Origin: Tyto alba
Taxonomy: Eukaryota > Chordata > Aves > Strigiformes > Tytonidae
Assembly: GCF_018691265.1 (NCBI RefSeq)
Contig: NW_024881321.1
Location: forward strand, 20,809,698-20,873,697
Length of the DNA: 64,000 nt
Reading direction: 5' to 3'
Shown: positions 1-13,783 of the stretch, in pieces
How the letters are laid out: each line of letters begins with the position of its first letter
Numbering within the stretch: the stretch's first letter is position 1
Position numbers and translations under genes: made by a program
Notes under the pieces: model-generated
The model's database searches: none
Told to the model about the DNA's origin: nothing
Seen by the model: only the letters and a program-made list of their open reading frames with translations

Positions 1-1692
1 AGTACTCACAAATATGGAAACCAGTATCAGAGGTAAACTAATGAACTTAATGATCTAAAGGTAAACATGTCTCCTGCACTCTTTTTGTGCTAAAGCTTTC
101 CAAGTAAATCATGAAGTAGATTGAGTAAGCATAAAATCTTATGACATCTATAGAAGAGATTGAGCAGTAGTCATGGTGCAATGGATATGTGGCAGATCAC
201 ATACTTTTACTCAATGGAGTTTATTAAAATGCCAGTAAAACAAATCATTAGGCTAATGTTAATTAATGATTAAATGAAAAAAATAGCCTAGCAGGTGACC
301 AGTTTATCCACTTGAGCTGAATGTCAGCTTAACTCCTGCCTCAAGTCTTTTGTGCTATTAGATTATAAATAGAATTTTAATTTTGTATAACAAATTTCTT
401 AAGCTTCATTATTCCATATTAATATCTACAGTCTGTATTTGATCTCCATACAAAATAAATGAAAATCTATGCATAGGTTTGTAATGACTAAGGCTGACTG
501 TAAATATAATAAAGGATGAGTTGAGATTTCATATTTAGGAGAGAAGAACAGAATTAAATGAAACAAAAAGCATCTGCAAAGCTTTACTGGACAATATAAA
601 GTAACTAGAAAAGTAATTTAAATATTACTTTAAAGGAAGAAAAGTGAACAAATAAACTTCTTCAAGCTGCTGTACTTGTAGCAGAAACCTTTCTCCCTCC
701 CCAACAAGAACATCAAAGACCCATGGAATTCAATCAAGAACTGTGTGCATAACTCACAAGCTTTGTATTACTATGTCCCCTTTTCTCATTAGTCCTGAAA
801 ACTGAGTTAATCAGAGAACTATGGTAGGGAAAAGTTACAAAGACAGAAATCAAAGGCATCTCTGCTCATGCTTGTTACTGACATTAGGATCTGTTGTAGT
901 TTTTAGATGCTAATAGGTGCTGTTCCAGAAAAAGCTCTTAAAAGTTTATGTTTTATTGCAGCGTATATACTACTGAAGAGTGTTTATTCACCTAGAGAGA
1001 TGGCTGGTTAGAGGGCAATTGACATTTCTGGCACCTATGTTCACTATAGAGTTCATAGTGAATTGTTATCTGGCTAATGTAATATCAGCTGTGCCTGTAA
1101 AGAAGAGAGAGTTCCTTATTGAAGGAGAACACAGCAGGAAAAAAGAGAACATCCGTCTATTTCAGTTTGAACTGCCAAACAATTTTTAAGCTATTAGTTG
1201 AGATGTTTCTTAGACTTAGAGACTGATTTGTTAAGATTTAGAGTTCTGACATGTTTAAAACTCTCTAAATAGAGTATCAAGGGTGTATGCCTGTATTTAT
1301 GTGCTAAAGTATATATTTTTCACTATGATTCATGGATGCAGGTATATTTTTGAACATATAGTGTCTGAAAGTTACCTATATTGTTGAAGCAGCTATATTT
1401 TCTAACATATGGTGTCTGAAAGTTACCCATCTTATTCAAAAAAATCATAATGTGGAGCATTTACAAAGTTTTCAACATCTCTGTGTTTTGTTTTGTTTTG
1501 CTTTTTTCAGATTTTTTTTTTTCCTGAGAAATTAGAACAATGTTCTGTCCTTAGATATTTAGTAGGCATTAGTGGATATTTACTGGGCTTTTATCTAAAA
1601 AAATTGTGCAATACATTTGTGCCATTTTCTGATAATCTTGAGCAAACAAGATTTTGGACTGCATTTTGACTGACAATTAAGGCAAGATGCAG

Positions 1693-1717
1693 AAAAAAAA
1701 AAAAAAAAAAAAAAAAA
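1693..1717. repeat. poly(A) run of 25
   Basis: Uninterrupted run of 25 A. No retroposed gene or SINE is recognisable upstream of it. Confidence 0.9.
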
Positions 1718-4234
1718 GGAGAGCAATAGTCCCTTGTAATATTGCTTCAAGATTATCTACTGTTGCAAAAACAGCTTTATAGCAAACTTGATACCTAGAG
1801 CATAGAATACACATGAAGTTCTGAGTGCCACGGACTGCTTGTGTATATAGCAAGCTTGATTTCTACATAGTGGAAGCCATAGTTGTTTCAAATTTTTGCC
1901 TGTGAAGAAAACAGAGCAAAATAAAATGTACTTGACAGATTTATAGTATCTGCATACCATTCTGAGATATCTGTAATTCAGAGGCAAAAGTGGTATCTTC
2001 TCTACATACAGAAAAAATGTTGGAGCTGTACATTTTCCTTACCTGTTATTCTGTAAGGTCCTCTTAGGCTTCAATAATATATTAAAGTTTTTATGAAAGA
2101 AAAATAAGAAGTGCTCGTATTAAGGAGAAATCAATGTGAAGCCTTGATTGTAGAGATGTGCTTTGTTGACTGGAATTTTTGAAATTCAAAACCTAAAATA
2201 TAAATTTGAGTTGCGCTTGAGGATATAGTGATGTCAAAAGAAGGCACTGTGGGTCCCTTGTCCATGGCTTTTTCATGTAAGAGTCAGATAAAGAGTCATA
2301 TATATGTTTTAAATCTTGAGAGATCATTTTTACTGTTTCATCTGATCTTCTGTAGAGCGAAAGCCTAGGACCTCCAGAACCTGTAATCTAACTGCAAATG
2401 TAATTTCAGAGTATGGTATCTTACGTATAGATGGCTTCTTTCTAACAGTTGTAATTGGATATGACATGAGAATAAATCACTGATCTACAGCTGTATCTAA
2501 TATAATTGATTTGGGCTGTTTGTATTTTTCTTTTTTTTGTGTGTGTGTTTCTCAGCAGTATAAGAATTGATTGTTTAATTGCTGTAACTGTCTCTGTGTC
2601 CCAGCTTCTTTGCTGTTCACACATCCAGGAGTAAGTTATTTATCTTGTATCAGTCAGCTGTAGTAGTACTTTCAGATTCATAAATGTGTTCATAAATGTT
2701 TCCATGAAAGGAAATCAATCGCAAATTGTCAGCAAGAAATAGATTCAGAATTACTTTTCATTTTCACAGAATCTCTGTTTTCTGTATTTGTGCAATAAAT
2801 GTCTTGATAGTCAAAATGTCCTACAATTAGTTCGTACTTTTTCCTCCCTTTCCTCTCCTCTTGCCTTTATGACCTATCAATGATCAGAGTTATTTTGGTT
2901 TGATTTCTGGGACGTTTTCCATTCACTGTAATCTTAGTAAGGAATGTAAGTCTTAAGTCATTGAGTTCTGACCCAGTAGCACCATGTGCCTTTCTGACTG
3001 ATTTTACTACTTCTTTTCCCTTTTTCACTCTTTCTCAAAAACATGAGAGAATTCATGACTCATTTGTTTATGCTTGTTGATATAGTAAAAGCAGTATTCA
3101 GAGATATTGTTCAGTCTTTAATAAACATTTTTGCATATCATATTTTGTTAAAAACTATCTGTTTGTCCCTTGTATGTATTTGTATTTTTAACTTTAATGG
3201 GTAGGAACAAAATGGTATTGCACAAGATGTGTACAGGATTTGTGGATACCAGGAGAAGGGGTTTTCACATCATCGGATGACCTGAAATGGATTTGTAATT
3301 CCCTGTTTTTAAGAAATGACTTTTTAATTCTTATTTTAGAATATTTGGAAAGAGATCATATTTCTCTCCAGGCTACTATTTTGCTTTTCTAACTAGAGAA
3401 GATTTTTCTGTGTTGTGAGTGTACTATGGTGCACCAGTTCTTTGTCCAAAAGTCAATGTACTACAAATTCTTTTGTGTTTATTTATTTTGTGTGCCTCAG
3501 TTAACTTTAGCAGTCAGTTCTTGTTATAAAGAATTTCTGTTTCATTGCCAGTAGAGGGAGCACAAATCACTGGATTTTACCAGACAAAATAAATGAAAGT
3601 AACAGAAGCTTTTTTTATATTCTAAATGCATTTTTATTTAATTCATTAACAAAGACTAGTTGCATTTTTATTAAATAATCAAGGTTTTAAAACTGTTTAG
3701 TTATTATGGACACTCTGAAAATAGTAGTGTGCCGCTTTGATGAAATTTTAGGGTGAGGTGCCTGGAAGTAATTTTATTCAAGGACAAAATTATTGTCTGA
3801 CATTAGTCATCTGCTCGAGTTCTTATAAGCAGTCCTTTAAAATCAGTTTGCACATAATCCAGAATCAGTCTTTACCTACTTAACCTTTAAATTCTGCAAT
3901 AATTTCACTCAAAGGGGAGCATGAGAATAAAGATAAATTTAGTATTGCAATTAATATTTCACATGGTGGTTTTCCTTTTAAAAATTTCCATTGAAAATAT
4001 ATTTTGTTTTTAACACGTTGAATTTACAACTTCATGGGAACAAGTATTTTTGAGTAACTTAGAAATTAGTTCTTGAATTACATTATGCTTGAAAATAACA
4101 TAATTTATCTTGTTTTTCTTTATTTTCATAGCTTGTATTAGAATGAACTTTTATCACTCCTTTGCATTGCAAGCTGCCAAGCTACAGGGAGTCTTATTGC
4201 ATTGGTTCTCCTAGAGTTGCATTTTACATTTTGA

Positions 4235-4254
4235 TTTTTTTTTTTTTTTTTTTT
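4235..4254. repeat. poly(T) run of 20
   Basis: Uninterrupted run of 20 T. It creates the phenylalanine string in a spurious 91-codon plus-strand frame. Confidence 0.9.
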
Positions 4255-7200
4255 ACATTCTTGCTTTATCAAGATACAGTCTTGAAATCAGGCAAACACC
4301 CCAAACACAATAGTTTCTGTAGGAGTTACAGCTACTTGGCAGCTCTCAAGACATGTAATTTTTTTAATATTCTTTTTAGCATTATAGCAATAGAACAATT
4401 AAGATTATTTGATTGCAGGTGGATCTTTTTTGACTAGTAATTAATCACTACCAAACCCCTGAATACTCAGTAAAAGAAGTTCCAACTCCCAAGCCAACAT
4501 CTCCCTGTTAAATTTAATGACAATCTATCACAGATCACTGTTCACTGTCACATAAAGGAGCTGTATTCTTTTGTTGTTGTTATGTATGTTTATGAACATG
4601 GGCTATAAAGCATACAGATATCATATTAATTTCAAGGTAACTGATTTATCTATTTGCATTTAATAAGCAATACTTCTACAATTTTGAAATTAAATAATTT
4701 GAAAATTAGTCTTCTAGGGGATTCTGAGCATATCCTATTACTGTTTGCTCCTGCTCTTTTTCTTTTAAAGAAACTGCTATTTTTGTTTGTTAGCAAAAGA
4801 AACCCAACACAGACACCACACACACATTTACTCTTAGTATCTGTTGACACAGATATATATTATTATATATGACACTATATTTTTGTATCTCTGTAGCACA
4901 CAAGAAAGTAGCACACTTTGACTTCTAGGTCAAAATTCAAATTAGGACACAAAAACTAAACCTCTTTCATGTACTTGTTTAAAACCAAAGAAAGATGGTG
5001 TCATGGCTGAACCTTTTAGCTCTCAACATTGTTATTGCTCCTGCTGGCTGAAAACCCACCTAACTCTTTTTATGATGAGCTACTACTCTTTGTTTTGCTT
5101 TTTGCTGTTTTTGACTACAAGATGAGGAAACTAGATAAACAGGAAGCAAAATATTCAACTTCTCTTATTTCTGTATGAGCTTATTTTTCAGAAAAAGACA
5201 ATGAAAAAATTTTTGAGTAATTATTTACTAAATAGAAAAATCACAGCTCCTAAAGCATTTTAAATACATTGGCATTAATTTCCAAAAGAACTTTCTATAT
5301 TATTTCTTGGTGGCTTCTTTTCTGCTCTGTAGATACCCTCTATATTGTGAGCCTGAACACTCATGGATTTCATACTGTAACTAAAATATTACCTTTGAAA
5401 TTTTTCTCAGTGTGGGAAAATGACCTTTTCACCTGCTAAAGCCAACTTCTCCCGTGTTGTTTGATAATAATTTCAGTACTTTTCACCATTTTTAAGCTGT
5501 GTTTTGAAATCTCATTGATCAAACTGTGTACATTCATGGACCTATGAAGATGTGTGTACATTCATAAGTTTTTAAAAATAGATACTAAAGATACAAGTTA
5601 TTTTACAGTTTCTTCCTTGTTCTTTAAAAGTGGTCTGCTGTATATTCAAGTAAAAACGATAGGGACTTATATTTTCTAGATAACTTTTATCATAGATACT
5701 TAAACAACAAAAGACATTAATGATTAAAAATTATATATCATGACATCTGAATGGATTTACCTTACAATATTTTATTTAAAGTAACCATGGAAAATTTTGG
5801 TGCATGATTTACCAAAGTACTCTAGTAAAAATTATTTAATTTAGTGTTTCACTTTTATATTCCTGACAAAATTATTTGATAGTTTTCATTTAGATTCTTT
5901 TTTATTTTTAGAAGATTGAAGATGTCTGAGTGAAAGTACTTTTTTTTTCAATCCAAAGTAAAATAGTTTTCCTAGTGTAAACAATTGTTAGAAAAGTCAA
6001 AACTCAGTTCACACACCTGTAATGATAAGAGACAATTCTTTCCCCCCCAAAAAAATGAAGACCGGGTGAGGACGGACAGGAACAATTTGAGTGGGAAAAT
6101 ATAATCCTAATTTTTCAGATGAAGATCTGGAACATGGTTTTCCATTGGTTTGTCTACTGAGAGGTCTAGAGGGTAAAATAAGCTTGACATTTGAGAGACT
6201 GAGGGAAAATTCTTTACTGTTCGGAAGATGAAGTAATACTCTGAGGATACGGACTAATTCTTCTGAAAATGAAGCAGTGGATTTCTCACTCTGTTTTCCT
6301 ATAATGAAAAGAGAAAGAAAAAATATCTCAAATATCCCTTTTAAAAGGGATTTATTAAAAAATCATGCATGTATTTCTCAAAAAAATTGAAAAAAACCCT
6401 GTTCCTTAGCAGAAATAATATTTTATAGTAAGTAGCATATTTTTAATTGATTCTTTTTTCAGTTGTTCTACCACAATATTCCCTTTATATTTTCTGTTCT
6501 AAGACACTTCATGCAATTATTCCCAAACTATGATTTTGTAATCCTAAAATGTCCTGTTAAATAACTGCTTTTCAGTTCTACATTTCTGTTGTTTTTGTGT
6601 ACCCCTGCTTATTTTTTTCTTGGTTTATTTTCTCTGTTATTTAAAATGCTTTTACATCAGTAACTTTTGTCTATTCCAAACCAAAAGTCTTTTCCCCACC
6701 TGCCATGTTAATATCTCCACATAAGCAAGCAGTGACCACCCAGTCCTAAACAAAGTTTTTTGTTCTAGTTCTTTTAGTTAATAAAAAAGCACCTTTTTTT
6801 CTGGGAGGAGGATTAAAATGAACTCCAGTAGAAGAGCCCTCACTGTCAGAGACAAAGTATAAGAGTCTGAACCACCTCAGAACCAGTATGAGGAATTCTG
6901 TGTATCTCTTAAAATGGCTGATAAACACATAACTACTCAATTCATATTTCTCCTACTTTTTGACACCTTTGCTTTTCTGGAATGACAGATACAAATCTTG
7001 AAAGTTGTAATGAACCTGAGGCTTCTCGAAATCCAAATATTTTAAAGTCATTTCAGTTAAATTTCCTCAGAGAAAGACAATAAGTAGAGTTCTAAATGTA
7101 GTTTAGTATAGAAGAAACTGGTAACTCCAGCTCCTGTATTAATTTTCATTATGAATGAGTTTTAAAACGCTCATCCTGTTCTTGCCTCTGACTGAGAGTT

Positions 7201-8653
7201 TGACTATTAATCTTAGTAAATATATGACTGCGGTTTTTTTTCTGTTTGTTCTGCACCTGTAAGAGGATAACTAAAGAGTTGCTGGATATCTGCTCCATCT
7301 TTTTGTTTTGGGAGTGAGAAAACAACTGAGCAGGAAACACTTTGGTCATGTCAATCTCTCTCCATCTTTTTAAATATACAGTATTATTTTTTCAAGGTGG
7401 GCTTGATATCAAGCTTACTGAAATCAAAACAAGCTGTTTCCACCATCTCATTAGCTTCAGTATACTTCACTTTTGACTAAATTTAGTTTCTCTCTGATTG
7501 AGATTTAAATTGTACAGGCAGAAAAACCTCTATTTCCTCTAAGATACTGAAATAAAGTCTAATTAGAGATTTCACTGCTATTGCTCTTTTTTACTAAAAT
7601 CCTTTGGCATTTTCTTGTAGCTCTGTAAAGCCTACTATATAATTGCATGTAGTTCGGCAAGTTCATTAACTAATTCCCTTATCACAATGGATTTCATACC
7701 ATACTGACCTACTGACTTATATATGATAAAATTTTCCAAATATTTTCTTATCTACTTTTATCAACAGCTATATTGACCTGGACTTCATTAATTCTTAATC
7801 ATTCAGACAACTTTAATACTTTCTTAAGAGCACTTTAAAAAAAAATGAATGTAGAAGCTTGGTTGTTTTAGAATTATAACTGATTTGCTTGCACTCATCT
7901 TTACTACACTTAAGTTATCTGCACTGCCTTCCTAGCTCCCCAGATCTCATCTTCTCATCTGTTGGTGAACATTGCCTTGCTTTTTTTCTAAATTTCCCTG
8001 GCAAGCATTAATTTAGGGAATGATGTTATCATGGAATATGGTCTTCTGAGAAGAGAGCATGGAGTTAGTCAGGATGATCAGAAAATCCTTGATAACAGAG
8101 ATATTCTGTAAATATGAGCTTTGCAGTTACATTAAAACAATGCAACAGTTTCAGCCTCCAGCTGCACCTATAAATTAATGTGATTGGATGCAGCAACACC
8201 CTGTTAACATTTTCTGGGTCAGATTTTACCAACCTTAATGACTGTAACTGTTCAATGTGAATAAGGTTTGCAAAATATGTCTCCAGTTGATTATAGCTCT
8301 ACTTAAGCTATGATTTTTTTTTTTCCCCATCTCCTGTACTTCTCCCTTTCTTGTCTCCTCTTATGTTTATTTATAGAAATCTATGCAGACTACTTAAATT
8401 GCACTGCAGATCTAATACACAAAGTAGTAGCACCACAGAAGAAATCTGGAAATTTATTTTCTGCTTTTTATTTTCCTCAGTTGTTCTATATTGCAAATTT
8501 TGGGAAGAAAGATTCATATGTCAGACCCATGCTCACCCTGCTGGTGTTTTTCAGGACAGGATTTTTTATTTGGTTCTCATCTACCATTTTACCCGTGCAG
8601 TGACAAGTTACAGTGGTTTTATTTTGATTGCTTCCTGTACGACCGTCTGTGGC

Positions 8654-8712
8654 AGTATCTGGGTTTCTATGTGTGGTTGGGTTTTTTGGTAGTGGGGGAG
8701 GGGGCTACCACT
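8654..8712 (+). mobile_element. Fragment of ERVL-type LTR start (U3 end)
   Basis: The stretch resembles the first about 55 bp of the long LTRs at 50928 (plus) and 35282-36354 (minus): a CTGGGTTT start, a GGGTTTTTTGGT core and a GGGGGAGGGGGCTA segment in the same order. It stops abruptly next to the CR1 fragment, so it is a truncated relic. The call rests on short similarity only. Confidence 0.45.
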
Positions 8713-8724
8713 GTAGATTTGGAT

Positions 8725-9190
8725 GCAGCACTCCAGGTAGAGTTCTATGACAATGGTTTAAAGGGGGAGAATCACCTCCCTCAACCTTATGGCCATGATT
8801 CTTTTGATGCAGCCCTGGATACAGTTAGCTTTCTGGACTGTGAGCATACACCTTGCTGCCTCATGTCCAATTTTACTTCCACCAGTACCCCCAAGTCCTT
8901 CTGCATAGGGCTGTTCTCAATCTGTTCATCCCCCAGTATGTATTTATAATGGGGATTGTCCTGACCCATGTGCAGAACCTGGCACTTGGTCTTGCTGAAC
9001 TTCATGAGGTTCACATCAGCCCACTCCTCAAGCTTGTCAAGGTTGACATCCCTTCCCTCCAGCATATCAACCGCACCACTCAGCTTGGTGTCACCTGCAA
9101 ACTTGCTGCAGTATGTTCAGTCCCACTGTCTATGTCACTGATGAAAATATTAAATAGTGTTGGTCTCAGTACAGACCCTTGAGGGACACA
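8725..9190 (-). mobile_element. CR1 LINE fragment (ORF2 reverse transcriptase part)
   Basis: On the minus strand this reads as the C-terminal reverse-transcriptase region of an avian CR1 LINE. A 92-codon open piece (9065-8787) begins MLEGRDVNLDKLEEWADVN and continues through a DLGVLV segment, both typical of CR1 ORF2. Just upstream in the same frame is the catalytic box, reading FAGD where the family has F/Y-A-D-D, so the first catalytic aspartate codon is changed. A frame disruption precedes the box and the downstream frame decays into the 3' part. It is a dead, 5'-truncated and diverged copy. The left boundary is approximate because an LTR scrap abuts it. Confidence 0.85.
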
Positions 9191-10076
9191 ACAATAATTA
9201 ATGATGCTGATGCTTCTGATAATAACAACATATAAAAGTTTGCAGAAAGCTACTTAATATCTGTAAGATATTAGATCATATACAGGAAACTAAGTTAAAT
9301 TTTAGACAGTGAGATAGAATACTAGTGGTACACTTAAAACTTAATCTTGGATTTAAAAGGACATCTGAAAAGAACAGGGGAAAAAAATAAGAAAAAAATC
9401 TACAACTCTCTGCAGTTTTCCTGACATAAAAAAAGAAAAAAAAAAAAAAAAAAAAAGAAGGAAAAAAAAGAAGGAAAAAAAAAAAAAGAAAAAGAAAAAA
9501 ACCCACAACACAGACACATAAGGAGGTTTAATACAAGATTTATGAAAGCAGCCTACTATACAAGAGTGAAAAAAAATGACATGCGGTTGTAGGTAGTGAT
9601 ACATTTCAGTGTCACAGAGTAGAAAAGTGATCACAGATGACAAAAGGAAATAGTCATAATTACAGAAGAAAATCTCTAAAGACGTGATCTTCCTTCTTTT
9701 GACATCTATGGGATACTTCCCATTTTCATCAGACCTCAATGGCTACAAAAATTTTGTAACAGTACTTGATTTTAGAAATAAATAAATTAACCGTATTTCT
9801 AAAATTAATTATGTATAACTTAATTTTTCCCTCTTTATATCAACCTCAGACAATATCTTATTATAATTTTCTTATCTAATATATTGTAAAACTTTATTCC
9901 TGAGACTTTAGACTGAGCTACTGAGCCTTACATCCTAACTTGTTCTCTGTCTTGCAAATAAATAAACAAATAAATAAAAATTCTTCTGTCTAACCCGTAC
10001 AGCTTCAAGCTTCTCAGCAGACCCATTTAATATTTCTTGTTTTGAAGACTTAATGCAAGTATATCACAAGCCTCTT
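9191..10076. other. Unassigned DNA with A-rich tract
   Basis: No gene or element recognised. It contains a purine-rich tract (about 9428-9500) and an AAAT/AAAC-rich stretch near 9958-9980. The long minus-strand frames of F and L codons here are simply the reverse of that A-rich tract. Confidence 0.6.
9428..9500. repeat. A-rich low-complexity tract with AAG interruptions
   Basis: About 70 bp of almost pure purine, made of A runs interrupted by single or double G. Confidence 0.9.
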
Positions 10077-10568
10077 TGTCGTGGTTTGAGCCTACTCAGC
10101 AGCTAAATGCCACGCAGTCTCTCACCCACCCTCCCCCCCACTTGGGAATGGGGAGGGAATCAGAGGGGCAAAGGGAGACTCACGGGTTGAGATAAAAACA
10201 GTTTAATAACAGTAACAGAACATTACGCTGACAGCAGTATCAGCAGGTAATGTACAATACAGCTGCTCACCACCCACCCACCAACACCCACCTGCTCCCA
10301 GCCAGTGATCCCCAACACAAAGGCACCACAGCAACACTCCCAGAAGTGAGAGCCCCTCCTGGCCCACTCCTGCCTTTATATAGTGAGCACAATGTCACAT
10401 GACATGGGATATCGGCCAATCGGGGCCCAGCCCTCCAGCTGTGCTCCCCCTGCCCCCGCACACAGGTGAGGGCACTAGGACCTGGGGAGCCCCTGGGGTC
10501 TCAGGGTGCTGCAGCACTCCTCCCGCTGCCGAACCAACGGGAACTCTAGTCCAGCCCGAACCAGGACA
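10077..10568 (-). mobile_element. Solo ERVL-type LTR, intact, minus strand
   Basis: A 492-bp LTR with inverted termini: the plus strand starts TGTCGTGGTTTGAGCC and ends AACCAGGACA. It is flanked by a perfect 5-bp duplication, ctctt (10072-10076 and 10569-10573). A 5-bp TSD is characteristic of ERVL (class III) integration. The minus-strand sense carries a TATATAAA-like promoter around 10376-10383. Solo LTRs arise by recombination between the two LTRs of a provirus. A closely similar copy lies at 56491-56970 in the same orientation. Plus and minus open frames inside it are incidental. Confidence 0.93.
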
Positions 10569-11280
10569 CTCTTACATATTTTTGTGTGCTACCTGTAACA
10601 TTTGATAATTTTATAAAGTGAAAGTGAAATCTGCATTTAAAATACAGTTGCTTAAACCTATCAGTGTGCCTCATATATAAGGAAAGAGCAACATCAATTT
10701 GTCTTTTTTGTTTTCCTGAAAGGGAAAACTTTTGAACTTCTTCCTGATTTAATTGTATTTATAATAATAATTTTATAGATTCCACACAATTTTATTTCAT
10801 ATGACAAAAGATAAAAAATTTAAAATGGCAAAATGGAAAACTTCTCTTGAAGAGAGAGTATTATGAGATGGATACATTTGTAGTACTTTGGTTGAGCTAA
10901 ATTATACTCATACATGTTTATTACATATTAAGAAATTATCATCAGGCCATGCAAATATAGTTCCAACTAACAGACACTGCAGTTGGATTACTCACAATAT
11001 TAGTTTTCAGTTTGATTGTTTAAGTCAAGTCTACTTCATGTAAATAAAATGGAATTTTGTAATAAACAAATGTGAAAATCAATGAACAAGGAAAAGGAAA
11101 TTAAATCACCATTTTTTTACTTCAGACAATACATTGTGGAGACCTTCTAAATTTAATTACTTATTAAATTGCAGAAAAATCAAGTCCTACAATTTGGCGG
11201 CAATAATGTTTGATGATTTATCGTTACATAATTATGTAAATGCACACAGAAACATGCATTGACTCACACCCACAAATCTG

Positions 11281-11311
<31 letters not shown>

Positions 11312-11330
11312 GCAAAAAACTTCAACTGAT
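10569..11330. other. Unassigned AT-rich DNA
   Basis: No gene or element recognised. An A27 run sits at 11285-11311, immediately left of the next LTR. Confidence 0.55.
11285..11311. repeat. poly(A) run of 27
   Basis: Uninterrupted run of 27 A adjoining the old LTR that follows. Confidence 0.9.
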
Positions 11331-11853
11331 GAGTTGTCCCTAGCCAGCAAATAAGCCCCCACCCAGCTGCTCACTCCCTCCCCTCCAGTGAGATGGGGGC
11401 AGAGTCGGAAGGGCAAAAGTGAGAAAATTTGTGGATTGAGATAAAGACAGTTTAATAAGTGAAGTGGACAAAACAAGTGATGAAAAGATAATCATTCACC
11501 ACCTCCCACCAGCAGACTGATGCCCAGTCAGTCTCTGACCAACATCTACCTTGGACAACAACACTCCCTACACACCCAGTTTTATTAGTCATCATGATGT
11601 CAGGTAATATGGAATATCTCTATGGTCAGTTGGGCTCAGCTGTCCCAGCTGTGTCCCCTCGCAACCTCCTGCACACCTCTAGCCCACTCGTTATGGGGCA
11701 GAAAGAGAAAAAGAAGACCTTGATCCTATTCAAGCACTGATCAGCAACAGTCAAAACACTTGTGTATCCACACTGTTTTACTCATGAATCCAAACTACAC
11801 TCTCATATAGGCTACTATGGAGAAAATTAACTTAATCCCATTCAGACCCAGTA
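11330..11853 (-). mobile_element. Old ERVL-type LTR, minus strand, diverged
   Basis: It shares the block order of the ERVL LTRs in the window: CAGCTGCTCACTCCCTCCCC, then a GATAAAGACAGTTTAATAA block, then ATGATGTCAGGTAATATGGA and GTTGGGCTCAGCTGTCCCAG. The termini are eroded and I could not define a TSD, so boundaries are approximate. It is older than the copies at 10077 and 56491. Confidence 0.7.
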
Positions 11854-13783
11854 CAAAGTGTCTGCTGTTAATATTGTGTGTTCAACATTAGAAGACTAAC
11901 ATTTCAGAATATCTGGGTTTTAGTACATTTTGGATGAAGAGGAGAGCCATATTTAATATTGATTATGATTACAAATACTACCGAAAATTCTGTATCAGAT
12001 TTCATCATCGAGAAAACGACATCTACTCACCTTACTTCTTCCTCCTAACTCCTTGGTATGAACAGTGTGTTTAAAACGGGTAGACAAATCATCTATAGTA
12101 GGACACAGATTTTAAACTGTCTTGTCAGTACACAGTCAGGATTGTCTGGACTTGCCCTGACCTGAGCTGGTTTGAGCTTGTTTATCTGTAATTACAGTCA
12201 TATATCAAGTCAGGTAAGTATTTTCTAAATTTGATTTAGTTTAATTTTAGTTTATGAAGAAAACAAGTAGTTATTCTCTATCAGCTGAACTGTCTATGAC
12301 TCTGGAATAAAATGTGGAAGGGAAGAATGAAAACATAGGATGATACCAGAGGTCTCAGGCTACAGAAGTTCAGCCTTGTATTGTTCAGGCAAAACCAGTT
12401 TAAGAGATGAGAGCAGAAAAACTGAATGACTGGGAACTAATGGAAACAGAGCACATTACAATAAAATCATGCAGTCTCAAGACTGAAGAGGAAGAAATCA
12501 TCAACATCAGTCTCTTCCTGATGGAAACTCCTACCATGAACATCACCAGGCAACAACACAGGATGTTGATGACAGGTTTTATCCTTCTCTGACTGAAATC
12601 AAAGGCTTTATCACTCAGAGGAACAGTGGAAATTTGAGCATAACACCAGAAAAAATGGTAGATAGCATGAAGGTTTTCTTCTATATAAGTGTTTTAACTG
12701 TATTATTAATGGTTTTGGTATAAAATGGGGTTATGAGTATACATTACTGACACTGGTCTAACAATCTGGACAATTAGACTGCTAAAATTATAATGAATAA
12801 AGTAATAAACTCTTGACTCTCTGTATCAAGTGTGTTACAATTTTGTTCATGAAAAGATTTCAAGCATAACGAATTGCATGAGTTCATGGTAGAAATATGG
12901 CTAAAATTCAGCTCTTTACTGCAGCAACCAGTTGACTAAACTCTAATACTATACAGTATTTTTTGACATTTATTTTCTGTCATCTAATTTTTTGAATAAA
13001 TTTCTTTCTGTAGCAGTTCTTTTTAAAAACTAACTTTCAGGAAACCATGTCATTTACTCAACTCTTAGAAATTTGACAGCAATTTATTTTCTTGGGAAGA
13101 GTTTCTTCTGAGCACTAAATTAAAGAAAAGGTCTGGCAGAGAAGTCATTTCATGAATGTCACAACTGCCAGTGCCTAGTTTCTTTTGGATTAGTATTCTT
13201 GAACTGATTGAATTAACAGTAACTGAGAAGTAATGCTATCAACAGGACGAAAATATCTCTTCACACTGAGAATTTTGGTGACAACAGGCAAACTTTGCAT
13301 GTTTGACAGATTAAATCAATCAATAGTGGTGTCTGTTCTCTACCTGGATAACTACTTGCATAAAATATATAGTAATGTATTTATCTTTGAGGTCTCTGTA
13401 TGTCTATCAATTTTCCTTTAAATATTAACATGTTTACTAGAGATGGGTCTTACTAACACATGGTGTCCAGATGTAAAAATACATATCCAAGCTAGTTATC
13501 CCAGGTTTCTTTAAAGCTGTTGGAGATAAATAGGTATGATTCCTTTTCTGCAATTAAACTTATACTAATGTAGTCATCTGAAAAGGTGAGAGGATTTGTG
13601 TTCTAAACCAACTGATTTTCTCTACTGGAAATGAAACATGGTAAGATGTACAGACTTCTACTATCTGGATCACTAGTTTAACTGCTAAAGGTGACATCAT
13701 CCTCCACATGAGTCAGACACTGACAAAAGAGGTTTAAAATCTTCTTGTGGCTTTCACATAATTTTACTGAGAAACTGTAGTGC
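11854..13783. other. Unassigned DNA, no gene seen
   Basis: No element or gene is recognised. The 61- and 62-codon frames near 12407 and 13233 have no family features or supporting splice context. Confidence 0.5.

Larger units (their letters stand above)
1..8653. other. AT-rich intergenic or intronic DNA, no gene seen
   Basis: I see no coding region, RNA gene or recognisable transposable element here. The longest open frames are under 115 codons, have no family resemblance and are typical of random AT-rich sequence. Homopolymer runs are present (A25 at 1693-1717, T20 at 4235-4254). Conserved noncoding elements cannot be excluded without a multi-species alignment. Confidence 0.6.

Noticed and set aside
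8310..8949. Overlapping plus-strand frames of 97-152 codons
   Set aside because: They run from unique AT-rich DNA through an LTR scrap into the reverse strand of CR1. No common domain.
9276..9739. Minus-strand frames rich in phenylalanine
   Set aside because: Translation of the purine-rich tract at 9428-9500.
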